A program made the position numbers and the translations under genes. The notes under the pieces were generated by a model. The model had not been told where the DNA came from, did no database searches, and worked only from the letters and a program-made list of their open reading frames with translations. A stretch of DNA of 64,000 nt from positions 190,691 through 254,690 of the forward strand of contig CALVTS010000001.1 of the NCBI GenBank assembly GCA_944363035.1. Reading direction: 5' to 3'. Origin of the DNA: an uncultured Clostridia bacterium (GTDB lineage: Bacteria; Bacillota; Clostridia; Christensenellales; CAG-917). Below are positions 15,838 through 24,223 of the stretch, one piece after another; the first letter of the stretch is position 1; every line of letters starts with the position of its first letter.

Positions 15838-16821
15838 GTCCACGTTGACCACTATCTTATTGTACTGATAAGGATACTCCGCGCATTGCGCGACCATTTC
15901 GGGCACTTCGGAAAAATCTATGCGGGAGTTGATGAGCCCGTCTGTCTTGATGATGCGGTTGGCGAGGAGGTTGATGGCGGAGGACATCTCGCCGTAGCCG
16001 TCTGCGACGCCTATCAGGCGGAGCTGTTTTTGGAGCACTACGCTGACGTCGATGGTGTGCCCGGAGCGCACGGAATAGCCCGCCACGACGACATCCCCCT
16101 TGTCCTTGACGAGGCGGAGCGCCATATTGAAAGGCACGCCGTCGCCGACATAGACAGAGGACTCCGCCATCCTGCCGCCGGTGATCTCCTCAACGCGGCG
16201 TTCGAGGTTATCGTAGGTGGGATTGAGGGTGTAATAGACCCCCCAGCTTGCGGCGAGGGCGAGCTTTTCGGCGTCCAAGTCCACAAGGATCGGTATCATC
16301 TGATAATAAAGCGCGAGCTGTGCGAGCACGAGCCCGAGGGTGCTTGCGCCGACTATGACCACGAAGTCCCCTTTGTCGGCGTCCAGGCTGTTGAGGACAT
16401 TGTTGCCGAGCGCGATATACTCGGCGAATATCGCCTCGTCGTCGGGGATGCCGTCCGGGAGCGCATACACGTTTTCGGCGGGCACCGAGACGAAGTCGGA
16501 AAGCAACCCGTCCTCGTCAACGCCGAGCACGCTGACGTGCTTGACGCCGTGTTCCTCGTGCATGACGAAGGGGCTGACCACCACACGCGCGCCCAATTTG
16601 AGGAAGAGATCGGGATCGTCCTCGGACATATACGCGACGGCGGAATGTCCGGGCACGGTGAGAGCCGCGTTTTTGTTGGGGGTATCCGACGCGAAATAGG
16701 AAAAATCCGTAGAGGAGATCGCCACTTTCGCGACCTTGAGTTTGACCTCGCCGGGCTTTTTGGGCAGGACGCTCTCGATGAGCTTTATCCTTTCCAGATT
16801 CTCGATGTGCCACGCTTTCAT
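15835..16821 (-). CDS. Zinc-type alcohol dehydrogenase-like protein (MDR superfamily)
   Basis: A 328-residue cytoplasmic oxidoreductase of the medium-chain dehydrogenase/reductase fold. The N-terminal GroES-like domain covers about residues 1-130 (EVKLKVAKVAISSTDFSYF, then TVPGHSAVAYM). The coenzyme domain has VIVGASTLGLVLAQLA at about 153-168 and an acidic residue after the next strand (VDLDAEK), suggesting NAD(H). The catalytic-zinc Cys-His-Glu set and the structural four-cysteine loop of classical ADHs are not evident, so it may be metal-independent. The start at 16821 is supported by GAGGCGG and a promoter at 16859. Substrate unknown. Its stop codon lies in the nested palindrome. Confidence 0.8.
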   Translation of the reverse strand: MKAWHIENLERIKLIESVLPKKPGEVKLKVAKVAISSTDFSYFASDTPNKNAALTVPGHSAVAYMSEDDPDLFLKLGARVVVSPFVMHEEHGVKHVSVLGVDEDGLLSDFVSVPAENVYALPDGIPDDEAIFAEYIALGNNVLNSLDADKGDFVVIVGASTLGLVLAQLALYYQMIPILVDLDAEKLALAASWGVYYTLNPTYDNLERRVEEITGGRMAESSVYVGDGVPFNMALRLVKDKGDVVVAGYSVRSGHTIDVSVVLQKQLRLIGVADGYGEMSSAINLLANRIIKTDGLINSRIDFSEVPEMVAQCAEYPYQYNKIVVNVD

Positions 16822-16858
16822 AGCCGCCTCACTTCGGCGGAGGACCGCCGCATAAAAG

Positions 16859-16887
16859 ATGATATCACACCGCGCCGAAATCCGCAA
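16859..16887 (-). promoter_or_regulatory. Promoter of the MDR oxidoreductase gene
   Basis: On the - strand TTGCGG (16882-16887), a 17-bp spacer and TATCAT (16859-16864). A small ATCCGC/GCGGAT hairpin that may end the rng transcript overlaps the -35 side. Confidence 0.55.
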
Positions 16888-16908
16888 GTGCGGATACCGC
16901 CGATCGGC

Positions 16909-18348
16909 TCAATATACCAGCCTGGCTTCCGCAGGCAGAGTGAGCACCTTGTCGTTGCTCGCGGCGATGACGTGCTCATCTCTCCCGAGAGAGGGGTCGG
17001 GGATCAGATACACCCGTCTGCCCTTCCAGAGCTCCGCCGCCTCCCTCGCCATTATCCTGAACTTGAACACGCAATCCGCGACGGCAGGGGACACTCTCGC
17101 GATGACGGAGGCGCAGTCCTTTTCCGTGACAAAATCGATGAGCTCGTCCCGCAGTTTCAACGCAAGGTGCACGGATGACACCACAAAGCCGCCTTCACAC
17201 CTCTCGCAGGGTTCCAGCATGAATGTGTCCGCCGAAAGACGGGTGCGTTTGCGGGTGAGCTCCACGAGCCCCAGCCCCGTCATGGACACGGCGGAAGTCT
17301 TGAGCCTGTCCTTTTTCAACGCCTCTTTGAGCCTTTCCACGACGGCGCGCCTGTGCTCGTCCTGTTGCATATCTATGAAATCCACGATGACGATGCCGCT
17401 GATGTTGCGGGCTCTGAGCTGACGCGCGACCTCGTCCGCGGCGGCGAGATTGGTCTTGAAAACGGTGTCCTCGAGGTCCTTGCCTCCCACGAACCTCCCC
17501 GTGTTGACGTCTATGACGGTGAGCGCCTCGGTGCGGTCGATGACCAGATACGCACCGCCCTCCACGGCGACCTTCCTGTCCGCGAGCTTGTCTATCTGCT
17601 CCGACAGTCCGAAATGGCGGAAGATGTTGCGCACTCCCGAGTAATACTCCACTTCCGCGCCTTTCATGCGGGAAGCCAGCCTTTCTGCGAGGAAGGGCTC
17701 GTTGACGACTATCTTGTCCACCTCCTCAGAGAAGTTGTCGCGTATGGTGCGCTCCACAAGCTGCGCCTCGCGGAACACGACTGCGGAGGGAGAGGCTTTC
17801 ATATAGTCCTCTTCGACGTGCCTCCAAATGCGGATGAGAGCTTCCAGCTCATGCAATATTTCGTCATTTGAGGCTTTTACCGCCGCAGAACGCACGATAA
17901 ACCCCATATCCTGCGGACAAGCGGAGGAGACGAGCTCCTCAAGCTCCGCGCGGCGGACGTCGTTTTCTATCTTGCGGGACACCCCTCTGAATCCCCCTTT
18001 CGGGAGGAGCACCAGGGTGTAGCCGGGAAGAGAGATGTCCGTGGTGAGCCGCGCGCCCTTTGCGCCCATCTGCTCCTTGACCACCTGGCACATCACGATG
18101 TCTCCCGCAGAAACTTTGCTCCCTCCGTCCGGCGCGTCGCCGATATATAGGAAGCCGTTGCGGGGAAGCCCGACGTTGACGAACGCCGCCTTCATACCGC
18201 TCAACACGTTTTCCACTTTGCCCTTGTAGATGTTGCCGACGTGACTGCGCGCGGTGACGTGCTCCACGCCGAACTCCACAAGCTCCCCTTCCTCGGCGAG
18301 CGCGACTCTGACGAAGTAGGGATTGTAGTCGATGAAAAGTCTTTTCAT
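16909..18348 (-). CDS. rng: Ribonuclease E/G family endoribonuclease
   Basis: A 479-residue RNase G-type enzyme that cuts single-stranded RNA in rRNA processing and mRNA decay. An S1-like domain occupies about residues 36-105 (GNIYKGKVENVLSGMKAAFV). The two catalytic aspartates sit in LTVIDVNTG (D280) and IVDFIDM (D323). The Zn-link cysteines are in CERCEGG (C381, C384). It lacks the long C-terminal degradosome scaffold of E. coli RNase E. It follows the TIGR03960 and TIGR03936 genes closely, an order commonly seen in Clostridia, where rplU, rpmA and obg often follow; here an MDR gene follows instead. Confidence 0.93.
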   Translation of the reverse strand: MKRLFIDYNPYFVRVALAEEGELVEFGVEHVTARSHVGNIYKGKVENVLSGMKAAFVNVGLPRNGFLYIGDAPDGGSKVSAGDIVMCQVVKEQMGAKGARLTTDISLPGYTLVLLPKGGFRGVSRKIENDVRRAELEELVSSACPQDMGFIVRSAAVKASNDEILHELEALIRIWRHVEEDYMKASPSAVVFREAQLVERTIRDNFSEEVDKIVVNEPFLAERLASRMKGAEVEYYSGVRNIFRHFGLSEQIDKLADRKVAVEGGAYLVIDRTEALTVIDVNTGRFVGGKDLEDTVFKTNLAAADEVARQLRARNISGIVIVDFIDMQQDEHRRAVVERLKEALKKDRLKTSAVSMTGLGLVELTRKRTRLSADTFMLEPCERCEGGFVVSSVHLALKLRDELIDFVTEKDCASVIARVSPAVADCVFKFRIMAREAAELWKGRRVYLIPDPSLGRDEHVIAASNDKVLTLPAEARLVY

Positions 18349-18366
18349 TGTTCTATCTCAAAAAAT

Positions 18367-19002
18367 TTAGTTTCTTTTTTCGAGGGCTTCCCTCGCGGGG
18401 ATGAGAACGCCGCCCTCACGGACGTACTGTTCCGTCTTCACGACGTCCGTCACGAGGGCGTCCGTCCCGAGCGCGCTCTTCAACGCGTCGAACACTCTGT
18501 CAGCCCTGAGGGTGACGTTGCCGCTCGCGAGCCTGAGGAGGAGTTTCCCGTCTCTGTTTCCCGCCGCGAATATCCTGTCCGACACGTCCTCGCGCACGGG
18601 CGTCCCCTTTTTTACGTAGCTGAGTTCGAGCCCTCGCGAGATGTCGTATGCGTCCGCAGGAAATGGAAAAACGTGATCCGCGGCGGCTATCCTGCCCGCG
18701 AGATTGGGGTTTTTGAGGACGCGGTACGCCGCGGACGCCCTCATATCCTCCGAGACCGCCGCGTTGAAACGCGCCAGCGTCTCCTCGGGAGAGAGCTCGG
18801 TGTCTATCGCCGCATACTCGGCGACGGAAGCTATCCCGACGGGTGTGGGCGGCGAGAAAAAGAGAAGGGCGTGAGGATTGAATCCTGCGGAATATCCCAC
18901 GGGGATGTCCGCCCTGCGCACTATGCGCGCGAAGTCTCGGAGCACGTCTATGTGGGAGAGGAAACGCTTTGCGCCCGTGCGCGAATAGACCAACACTACC
19001 AT
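18367..19002 (-). CDS. TIGR03936 family protein (DUF2344)
   Basis: A 211-residue protein of the DUF2344/TIGR03936 family, almost always encoded next to, or fused with, a TIGR03960 radical SAM protein. The start at 19002 is set by GGGAGGTG ten bases upstream and overlaps the end of the upstream gene by 7 bp. Family features visible are LSHIDVLRDFARIVRRADIP near residues 17-36, GFNPHALLFFSPPTPVGI and a C-terminal DVVKTEQYV block. A role in modifying a ribosomal or translational target has been suspected from context, but the reaction is not established. Confidence 0.87.
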   Translation of the reverse strand: MVVLVYSRTGAKRFLSHIDVLRDFARIVRRADIPVGYSAGFNPHALLFFSPPTPVGIASVAEYAAIDTELSPEETLARFNAAVSEDMRASAAYRVLKNPNLAGRIAAADHVFPFPADAYDISRGLELSYVKKGTPVREDVSDRIFAAGNRDGKLLLRLASGNVTLRADRVFDALKSALGTDALVTDVVKTEQYVREGGVLIPAREALEKRN

Positions 19003-20765
19003 TCTATCGTGCACCTCCCGAGCTTGTTTGCGCCGCAACCGTTGCATCCCTCGCGGCAGGAGCGTGTGGTGACCCCCTCATACGCCAGCCTGCGCTGTGA
19101 GAGGAGGTATCTTTTGGACACTCCGGTGTCTATGAAACCCCAGGGGAGCTCGGCGTCCTCTTTCCACTCGCCCGTGAACTCCCGCATATCCAGACCGCAG
19201 TCCTCGAAAGCGCGCCACCACGCCTCCTTATCGAATTTTTCCGACCAGCTGTCGAACTTGGCGCCCAATGCGTAGGCGCGTTCGATGACGTAGGAAAGCC
19301 GCTTGTCCCCCCTCGCGAGCGCCGCTTCCAGCACGGAGGATTCCGCCCCGTGCCATGAGAATGACACCCCTTTTATGCGGCGAAGGAGCCCGCGCAGATA
19401 ATTCTGCTTGCGGAGCATCTCCTCAAATGTTATCTGCGCCTCCCATTGGAAGGGAGTGCAGGGCTTGGGGATGAACACGGCGCAGGAGACGGAGATGTTG
19501 GGTCCGCGTTTGCCGCGCGTCGCGAAATACAATTCCCGCAGTCTGGAACAGATCGCGGCTATCCCTGCGATGTCCTCGTCCGTCTCGGTGGGGAGCCCCA
19601 GCATGAAATAGAGCTTCACGCTGTCGTAGCCCGCCTCGAACGCCTTTGCCACGTTGTCTATCTCCTCGTCCGTGACGTTCTTGTTGATGACGTTACGCAG
19701 ACGCTGAGTGCCCGCCTCGGGGGCGAACGTCAGGGAGCTCTTGCGGGACTCCTGCGCTATATCCCCGCTGAAACTCGAAAGCCTGAGGCTGGGCAGGGAG
19801 AGGTTGACCCTCTTCTCGTGCACGAAATCGCGCAGTTCGTCCATGAGCTTGACAAGCCCGGAGTAGTCCCCCGTGGACAGCGAACACATGGCGATCTCGC
19901 CGTGACCCGTGTTTCGGACTATCTCCTTCGCCTGAGCGGCGCACCTTTCGGGGGAACGCTCGCGTATCGGGCGGTAATAATAGCCCGCCTGACAAAACCT
20001 GCACCCGCTGGCGCAACCTCTGTAAAGCTCGATGACCGCCCTGTCGTGGACGGCTTCGGTGTTGGCGACTACGGGACGGGTGGGATAGGGGGCGTTCTCG
20101 AAATCCCGATACACCGCCTTTACCACCTTTTCTCCCTTTTCGCGCATGGAGGGGACGTACACGCCCGCGATGCTCTTCATCCTGCGGAGCATCTCGCGCT
20201 TGGACCATCCCTTCTCCTTGCCCTCGGCGACTATTTCCAGGACGGCGGCGTCAACGCCCTCGCCCTCCCCTATCACTATGCAATCGAAGAAATCCGCAAA
20301 GGGTTCGGGATTGACGGCGCAGGGACCTCCCGCGAGGAGGATGGGATAGTCGTCTCCTCTCTCCGCCGCTCTGAACGGGATGCCCGCAAGGTCGAGCATA
20401 TAGAGTATACCCGTGTACAGCAATTCGAACTGCACCGAAAACCCCACGACGTCGAAGTCGCGGAGAGGGGTGGCGGTCTCCAAGGAGAGCAAGGGGACGG
20501 AGTCGGCTTTGAGGAGCGCCGCCATATCCTCGGCAGGCGCGTAACAACGCTCGCAGGCAAAGTCCTCGCGGGCGTTGAGCTCGGAATACAAGATCTGCAT
20601 CCCGAGATTGCTCATGCCTATTTCGTAAAGGTCGGGGAAGCAAAGACAGAAACGCGCGCGGACAGGACCCGTCTTTTTCACCGCGTTCCACTCCCCTCCC
20701 GTATATCGGGAGGGCTTTTCCGCCTGCGGAAGCAGACGGAAGAATCTATCTGCAAAATTTTCCAT
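18996..20765 (-). CDS. B12-binding-domain radical SAM protein, TIGR03960 family
   Basis: A 589-residue protein with an N-terminal cobalamin-binding-like domain (about 35-195, including FCLCFPDLYEIGMSNLG and LLAGGPCAVNPEPFADFFD) and a radical SAM core. The cluster motif is RGCASGCRFCQAGYYYRP with C251, C255 and C258. The C-terminus has an extra cysteine set, SCREGCNGCGANKLGRC, which could bind another metal centre. The partner TIGR03936 gene overlaps its end. It lies 18 bp downstream of the ROK kinase gene and is probably transcribed from that gene's promoter. Substrate unknown. Confidence 0.9.
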   Translation of the reverse strand: MENFADRFFRLLPQAEKPSRYTGGEWNAVKKTGPVRARFCLCFPDLYEIGMSNLGMQILYSELNAREDFACERCYAPAEDMAALLKADSVPLLSLETATPLRDFDVVGFSVQFELLYTGILYMLDLAGIPFRAAERGDDYPILLAGGPCAVNPEPFADFFDCIVIGEGEGVDAAVLEIVAEGKEKGWSKREMLRRMKSIAGVYVPSMREKGEKVVKAVYRDFENAPYPTRPVVANTEAVHDRAVIELYRGCASGCRFCQAGYYYRPIRERSPERCAAQAKEIVRNTGHGEIAMCSLSTGDYSGLVKLMDELRDFVHEKRVNLSLPSLRLSSFSGDIAQESRKSSLTFAPEAGTQRLRNVINKNVTDEEIDNVAKAFEAGYDSVKLYFMLGLPTETDEDIAGIAAICSRLRELYFATRGKRGPNISVSCAVFIPKPCTPFQWEAQITFEEMLRKQNYLRGLLRRIKGVSFSWHGAESSVLEAALARGDKRLSYVIERAYALGAKFDSWSEKFDKEAWWRAFEDCGLDMREFTGEWKEDAELPWGFIDTGVSKRYLLSQRRLAYEGVTTRSCREGCNGCGANKLGRCTIEW

Positions 20766-20783
20766 CCGATAAGGAAAGAACTC

Positions 20784-21728
20784 TCACATCGCAAGCGCCG
20801 CCGCGCCTATGATGCCGGCGTCGTTGCCGAGAGTTGCCGCCACCACGTCGATGGGGGGATTGAACTCTGCGCCGTAAGCGTTCTTTTTCACGAATTCTTT
20901 GAGGGGCAGGATGAGCGCGTCCCCCTCTTTGGAGATGCCTCCGCCTATGATGAACACCTCGGGATAGAACACGTTGGCGAAGCCGACAAGCCCTATGCCG
21001 ACATAGCGGATATAATCGTTTACCACACGTTTTGCGGTTTTATCGCCCTGTTTTGCGGCGATAAACGCTGTTTTTCCGTCAATTCCCCTTTCTTTCGCCA
21101 CTTGCGCGAGCAAACTTTCGGGGTGCCTCTCGACGGCGCGCGCCGTCCTTGACATGAGAGCAGTAGCCGAAGCGTACGCTTCAAAACACCCTCTCTTGCC
21201 GCATCCGCACTTCTCGCCGCCCGCCTTTATTATGACGTGTCCGCCCTCTGCGCCTGCGGATCTGTTGCCCGTGAGCAATCTGCCGTCCACGACTATCCCT
21301 GTGCCCACGCCCGTGCCCAAAGTGACGGTGACGCTGTTTTTCGCCCCGCGTCCCGCGCCGAACATGGTCTCGCCCAACGCCGCGCAGTTGGCGTCGTTGC
21401 TGACTTTCACGTTCTTCACCCCGAGGGCGTCGCCGAGCAACGCGACGATGGGAGTGCGCTCGAAATTGATATTGCAGCTGTATCTGATGACCCCTGCCGC
21501 GTCGTCCACCGACCCGGGAGAACCCACGCCTATGCCGCCGAGTTCCGAGAGATGGATTCCGCCCGCTTCGACCACCTTTTTCACGAGGGCGGCGATGTCT
21601 GCGACTATCTCCTCGGCGGAAGCCCTCGCACGGGTGACCGCCGTATCTTTCAGGAGGATGTTGCCCTTCTCGTCAACAAGCCCCGCTTTCACGCTCATTC
21701 CGCCGATGTCAACGCCTATGAAATACAT
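20784..21728 (-). CDS. ROK family sugar kinase, probable glucokinase
   Basis: A 314-residue cytoplasmic ROK kinase. Visible are the phosphate-1 motif GVDIGG (5-10), the catalytic Asp in SNDANCAALGE (D112), LGTGVGTGI (137-145), the sugar-binding EGGH (161-164) and the zinc-binding CGCGKRGCFEAYAS (C174, C176, C181). This pattern fits glucokinase best; other hexoses or N-acetyl sugars are possible. GGAGG precedes the ATG and a near-consensus promoter lies at 21777-21805. It heads a leftward operon with TIGR03960, TIGR03936 and rng, an unusual position for a sugar kinase. Confidence 0.87.
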   Translation of the reverse strand: MYFIGVDIGGMSVKAGLVDEKGNILLKDTAVTRARASAEEIVADIAALVKKVVEAGGIHLSELGGIGVGSPGSVDDAAGVIRYSCNINFERTPIVALLGDALGVKNVKVSNDANCAALGETMFGAGRGAKNSVTVTLGTGVGTGIVVDGRLLTGNRSAGAEGGHVIIKAGGEKCGCGKRGCFEAYASATALMSRTARAVERHPESLLAQVAKERGIDGKTAFIAAKQGDKTAKRVVNDYIRYVGIGLVGFANVFYPEVFIIGGGISKEGDALILPLKEFVKKNAYGAEFNPPIDVVAATLGNDAGIIGAAALAM

Positions 21729-21776
21729 GATACCTCCGCATATACGCGCGCAGTTTCGCGCGCGCTTGGCAGAGTT

Positions 21777-21805
21777 ATTCTAGAACATTAAATCAAAACT
21801 GTCAA
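21777..21805 (-). promoter_or_regulatory. Promoter of the ROK kinase - rng operon
   Basis: On the - strand TTGACA (21800-21805), a 17-bp spacer and TAGAAT (21777-21782). A GCGCGCG-rich stretch follows the start point. Confidence 0.8.
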
Positions 21806-21818
21806 CCGAGCAAAAGGG

Positions 21819-22715
21819 TCAACTCCCCCGCGAGGGATGCGCCGCAGGCGGGAGATCTCCTTTCGCGGGCGCTTTGACCTTGGTCATGCTCTTTCTCAGG
21901 GTGTCCGAAAGTCTGCCGGAAGAGGCGAGAGCCCTCAACGCGCTCTCTTCAAGCACGCATATCTCCTCGGGAGGGCTCTCCTCCCCTCTCTCCTCCACCA
22001 CGCGAAAAGTGGTGACCGAACGCCCGTCCACATGGTGGAAGAGTCTGACGAGAGGCGCGTCCGCAGAGATGACGACCTCCCTTTTCCTCACGCCGTAAAG
22101 ATAATTTTTCCTCCCTGCGGCGAGCACGCTGACATAGGCGTCCTCCCTGCCTCCGAGAGCCGCACCCGCAAACAGGAACACGGCGGCGATACCCGCCGTG
22201 AACACCGCCGCTTTGAGAGCGCAGGACAGGATGAAAAGGGCAAAGAGCAACACGCTCACCGCCACTCCCGCGCGTTGCATACGGCGCATGGCGAGCAGTC
22301 TGTTCCCCGAAAGTCCCGCCGCCACTCTGGAGCCGTCCAGAGGATAGACGGGCAGGAGGTTGAACAACGCTATCGCGACGTTCGCGAAAAGAAACTGCCG
22401 CGTAAAGACGTATACGGCGGGGAAGAGCCACCACAGCGCAAGTATGACCGCCGCGGCAAGCAGGTTGGCGGCGGGTCCCGCAAGCCCCACCACGACGCAG
22501 GAAACGCGATCCATTTCCTCCTCCGCGCTCATGGCGGCTCCGTAGGGATAGAGGACCAGGCTCTTGACGACATATCCTCTCGCCCGCGCGGCGACGGCGT
22601 GTCCCGCCTCGTGCAGACACACGGCGGCAAGCGTCCACAAAAACGCCGCCGCCTGCCCGAAGAGGATGAGCAAAAGCGCCAGCGCGAAAAACAGAGGATG
22701 TATCCTCAGTCTCAT
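21819..22715 (-). CDS. M50 site-2 protease family protein (SpoIVFB-like)
   Basis: A 298-residue intramembrane zinc protease. The zinc motif is HEAGH (35-39) in the second membrane helix, and the third ligand is Asp127 in NLLPVYPLDGSR. Four to six membrane helices precede a C-terminal soluble region of about 100 residues with a CBS-like or regulatory look (SADAPLVRLFHHVDG). Size and placement next to minD/minE and upstream of the TIGR03960-rng block match the spoIVFB locus of Bacillota, where the protease activates sigma-K. Whether this organism sporulates cannot be judged. It overlaps the end of the small membrane-protein gene by 4 bp. Confidence 0.85.
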   Translation of the reverse strand: MRLRIHPLFFALALLLILFGQAAAFLWTLAAVCLHEAGHAVAARARGYVVKSLVLYPYGAAMSAEEEMDRVSCVVVGLAGPAANLLAAAVILALWWLFPAVYVFTRQFLFANVAIALFNLLPVYPLDGSRVAAGLSGNRLLAMRRMQRAGVAVSVLLFALFILSCALKAAVFTAGIAAVFLFAGAALGGREDAYVSVLAAGRKNYLYGVRKREVVISADAPLVRLFHHVDGRSVTTFRVVEERGEESPPEEICVLEESALRALASSGRLSDTLRKSMTKVKAPAKGDLPPAAHPSRGS

Positions 22716-22969
22716 CCGAACACAGCCGCCGCCGCACCGCCTATCTCTGCGAGCCCCGCCGACACCGACGTGCCGCCCAACAGCCCCGCAAACAGGAACC
22801 CGAGGGAGATGAACACCCCCAGTATCACGGGCAGGAGCGCGATGTCGAGGGGATCCACCTTGCGGTGTTCCTTTGCTTTCCTGCGTTCGCGACGGATATC
22901 GCGCTCATTCTCCGCGATGACGTTTTCGCTGACTTCCACTTCGATTTTTTTGGTTTGGTCGAATTCCAT
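22712..22969 (-). CDS. Small membrane protein upstream of the M50 protease
   Basis: 85 residues. The N-terminal half is charged and likely helical (ENERDIRRERRKAKEHRK); residues 43-67 form one or two hydrophobic segments (IALLPVILGVFISLGFLFAG), followed by a Gly/Ala-rich tail. GAGGTGA precedes the ATG. No family is recognised. It sits where spoIVFA, the regulator of SpoIVFB, is found in Bacillus and is translationally coupled to the protease gene, so a regulatory partner role is a reasonable guess. It lacks the M23/LytM-like domain of SpoIVFA. Confidence 0.6.
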   Translation of the reverse strand: MEFDQTKKIEVEVSENVIAENERDIRRERRKAKEHRKVDPLDIALLPVILGVFISLGFLFAGLLGGTSVSAGLAEIGGAAAAVFG

Positions 22970-23103
22970 CTGTCACCTCGCAATACACCCTATTCCGCCG
23001 TAGCGCGGGATATGCAGGGCGCGAGAAGCAAATTTCTTCCTTCGGCGTCGAGAGCCTAAAACGTAAGATACGCAAAATGTTTTGCGGAAGACAGGACGGA
23101 GTT

Positions 23104-23367
23104 TCAGTATTCGGGTTTGGGAAAATCCGCCGTGGTCTCGAATCTTTTCACATCGGAGGCGAGCGCTTTCACGGATATCTCGTATCCGCCCTCCTCTCCC
23201 GCCGAGATCCTCACCTCGGGAGGCGATTCCAGCTCGAAATAGTCCTCGAGAAGCCTCGCCGCATCCTTGCAAAGTGAGCTCACGAATCCCTCTTTCACCC
23301 CGAGCTTGTCGCGGGTGAGCATCTCTTTCAATCTCTCCGCCATCAGACGGGACGCCCTCAACGCCAT
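23104..23367 (-). CDS. minE: Cell division topological specificity factor MinE-like
   Basis: An 87-residue protein directly after minD, overlapping it by 10 bp. The start ATG 23367 has AGGAGGAG upstream. It has the MinE layout: a short helix (ASRLMAERLKEMLTRDK) that would contact MinD, then LCKDAARLLEDYFEL and two strands (VRISAGEEGGYEISVKAL) of the dimerisation domain. The usual hydrophobic N-terminal membrane-targeting segment is nearly absent, since the protein begins only a few residues before the MinD-binding helix. Identity rests on both sequence pattern and position. Confidence 0.78.
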   Translation of the reverse strand: MALRASRLMAERLKEMLTRDKLGVKEGFVSSLCKDAARLLEDYFELESPPEVRISAGEEGGYEISVKALASDVKRFETTADFPKPEY

Positions 23368-24104
23368 CTTCTTCTCCTCCTGAACGTCGCCGGCTCGGCG
23401 TACTTTTTGGTGCGGTTCGCCACATTGTCCGCAAGCAGACAAAACGCCTTTTCCGAGAGCGCGAACGAAGGCACCCTCCCCAGTTGCTGATAGAGGGTGA
23501 CGCAATCGTCCTCGGGTATGACGCCTATCGCGGGGACGCGCAACAGTCTCGCCACGTCCGCCGCCTCCATCATCTCCCCTCTCGCCACCATATCCGGACG
23601 CACGCGGTTGACGACGAGGGATATATCCTCCAATCTGTACGCCCTCAAAAGGGAGACCACTTTGTCCGCGTCGCGTATCGCGGACGCGGAAGGGGTCGTG
23701 ACCACTATGGCTTCCTCCGCCGCCGAGACCGCGCGGTGGAACCCGTTTTCTATCCCTGCGGGACAGTCGATGATGAGGAAATCACACTCGGGCAAAGAAT
23801 CCGTCACCCCTCTGAACGCCTGCGCGGACATCTCTCCGCCGCCAGAGGAGGGCAATATCTTCGCCGTGCTCTCGTGATCCTGCACCAAAGCCTGAAACAC
23901 TCGGCATCTGCCCGCTATGACGTCCCCGATGTCATACACCACTCTGCTGTCCACGCCCGTCACCACGTCCAGGTTGTTGAGCCCGACGTCCGCGTCCGCC
24001 ATCACCACTCGATAGCCCATGTCCGCGAGCTTCCTGCCAAGCGACGCCGTGACAGTGGTCTTGCCCACTCCGCCTTTTCCGGATGTGACGACGATCTTTC
24101 TCAT
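23358..24104 (-). CDS. minD: Septum-site ATPase MinD
   Basis: A 248-residue ParA/MinD-type ATPase that places the division inhibitor. The deviant Walker A is GKGGVGKT (9-16), and ADADVGLNNLD and FLIIDCPAGIENGF are the switch motifs. It is shorter at the C-terminus than typical MinD: instead of the usual amphipathic membrane-targeting helix it ends TKKYAEPATFRRRRRWR, a run of arginines followed by Trp. The 3' end overlaps minE, so overlap may have shaped this tail. No minC is present. A promoter lies at 24146-24174, back-to-back with the degV promoter. Confidence 0.9.
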   Translation of the reverse strand: MRKIVVTSGKGGVGKTTVTASLGRKLADMGYRVVMADADVGLNNLDVVTGVDSRVVYDIGDVIAGRCRVFQALVQDHESTAKILPSSGGGEMSAQAFRGVTDSLPECDFLIIDCPAGIENGFHRAVSAAEEAIVVTTPSASAIRDADKVVSLLRAYRLEDISLVVNRVRPDMVARGEMMEAADVARLLRVPAIGVIPEDDCVTLYQQLGRVPSFALSEKAFCLLADNVANRTKKYAEPATFRRRRRWR

Positions 24105-24145
24105 GAGCGCAGTTTAATCTCCCGCGCGAGGCGGCGGAAGACGAA

Positions 24146-24174
24146 ATGTGAAAAATGCCGACTTATTTTGTCAA
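24146..24174 (-). promoter_or_regulatory. Promoter of minD
   Basis: On the - strand TTGACA (24169-24174), a 17-bp spacer and TCACAT (24146-24151). Its -35 box is 14 bp from the -35 box of the divergent degV promoter. Confidence 0.6.
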
Positions 24175-24188
24175 ATGCGCGACACGGG

Positions 24189-24217
24189 TTGAAAGCTCTC
24201 CCGCTCGGTGCTATCAT
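24189..24217 (+). promoter_or_regulatory. Promoter of degV, placed for a leaderless transcript
   Basis: TTGAAA (24189-24194), a 17-bp spacer and TATCAT (24212-24217). Six bases separate the -10 box from the ATG at 24224, so transcription should begin at or next to the start codon. There is no Shine-Dalgarno sequence. Confidence 0.75.
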
Positions 24218-24223
24218 GAACGC

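Noticed and set aside
23071-23086. CGCAAAATGTTTTGCG as a terminator after minE
   Set aside because: A short AT-rich palindrome without a following T-tract; too weak to call.
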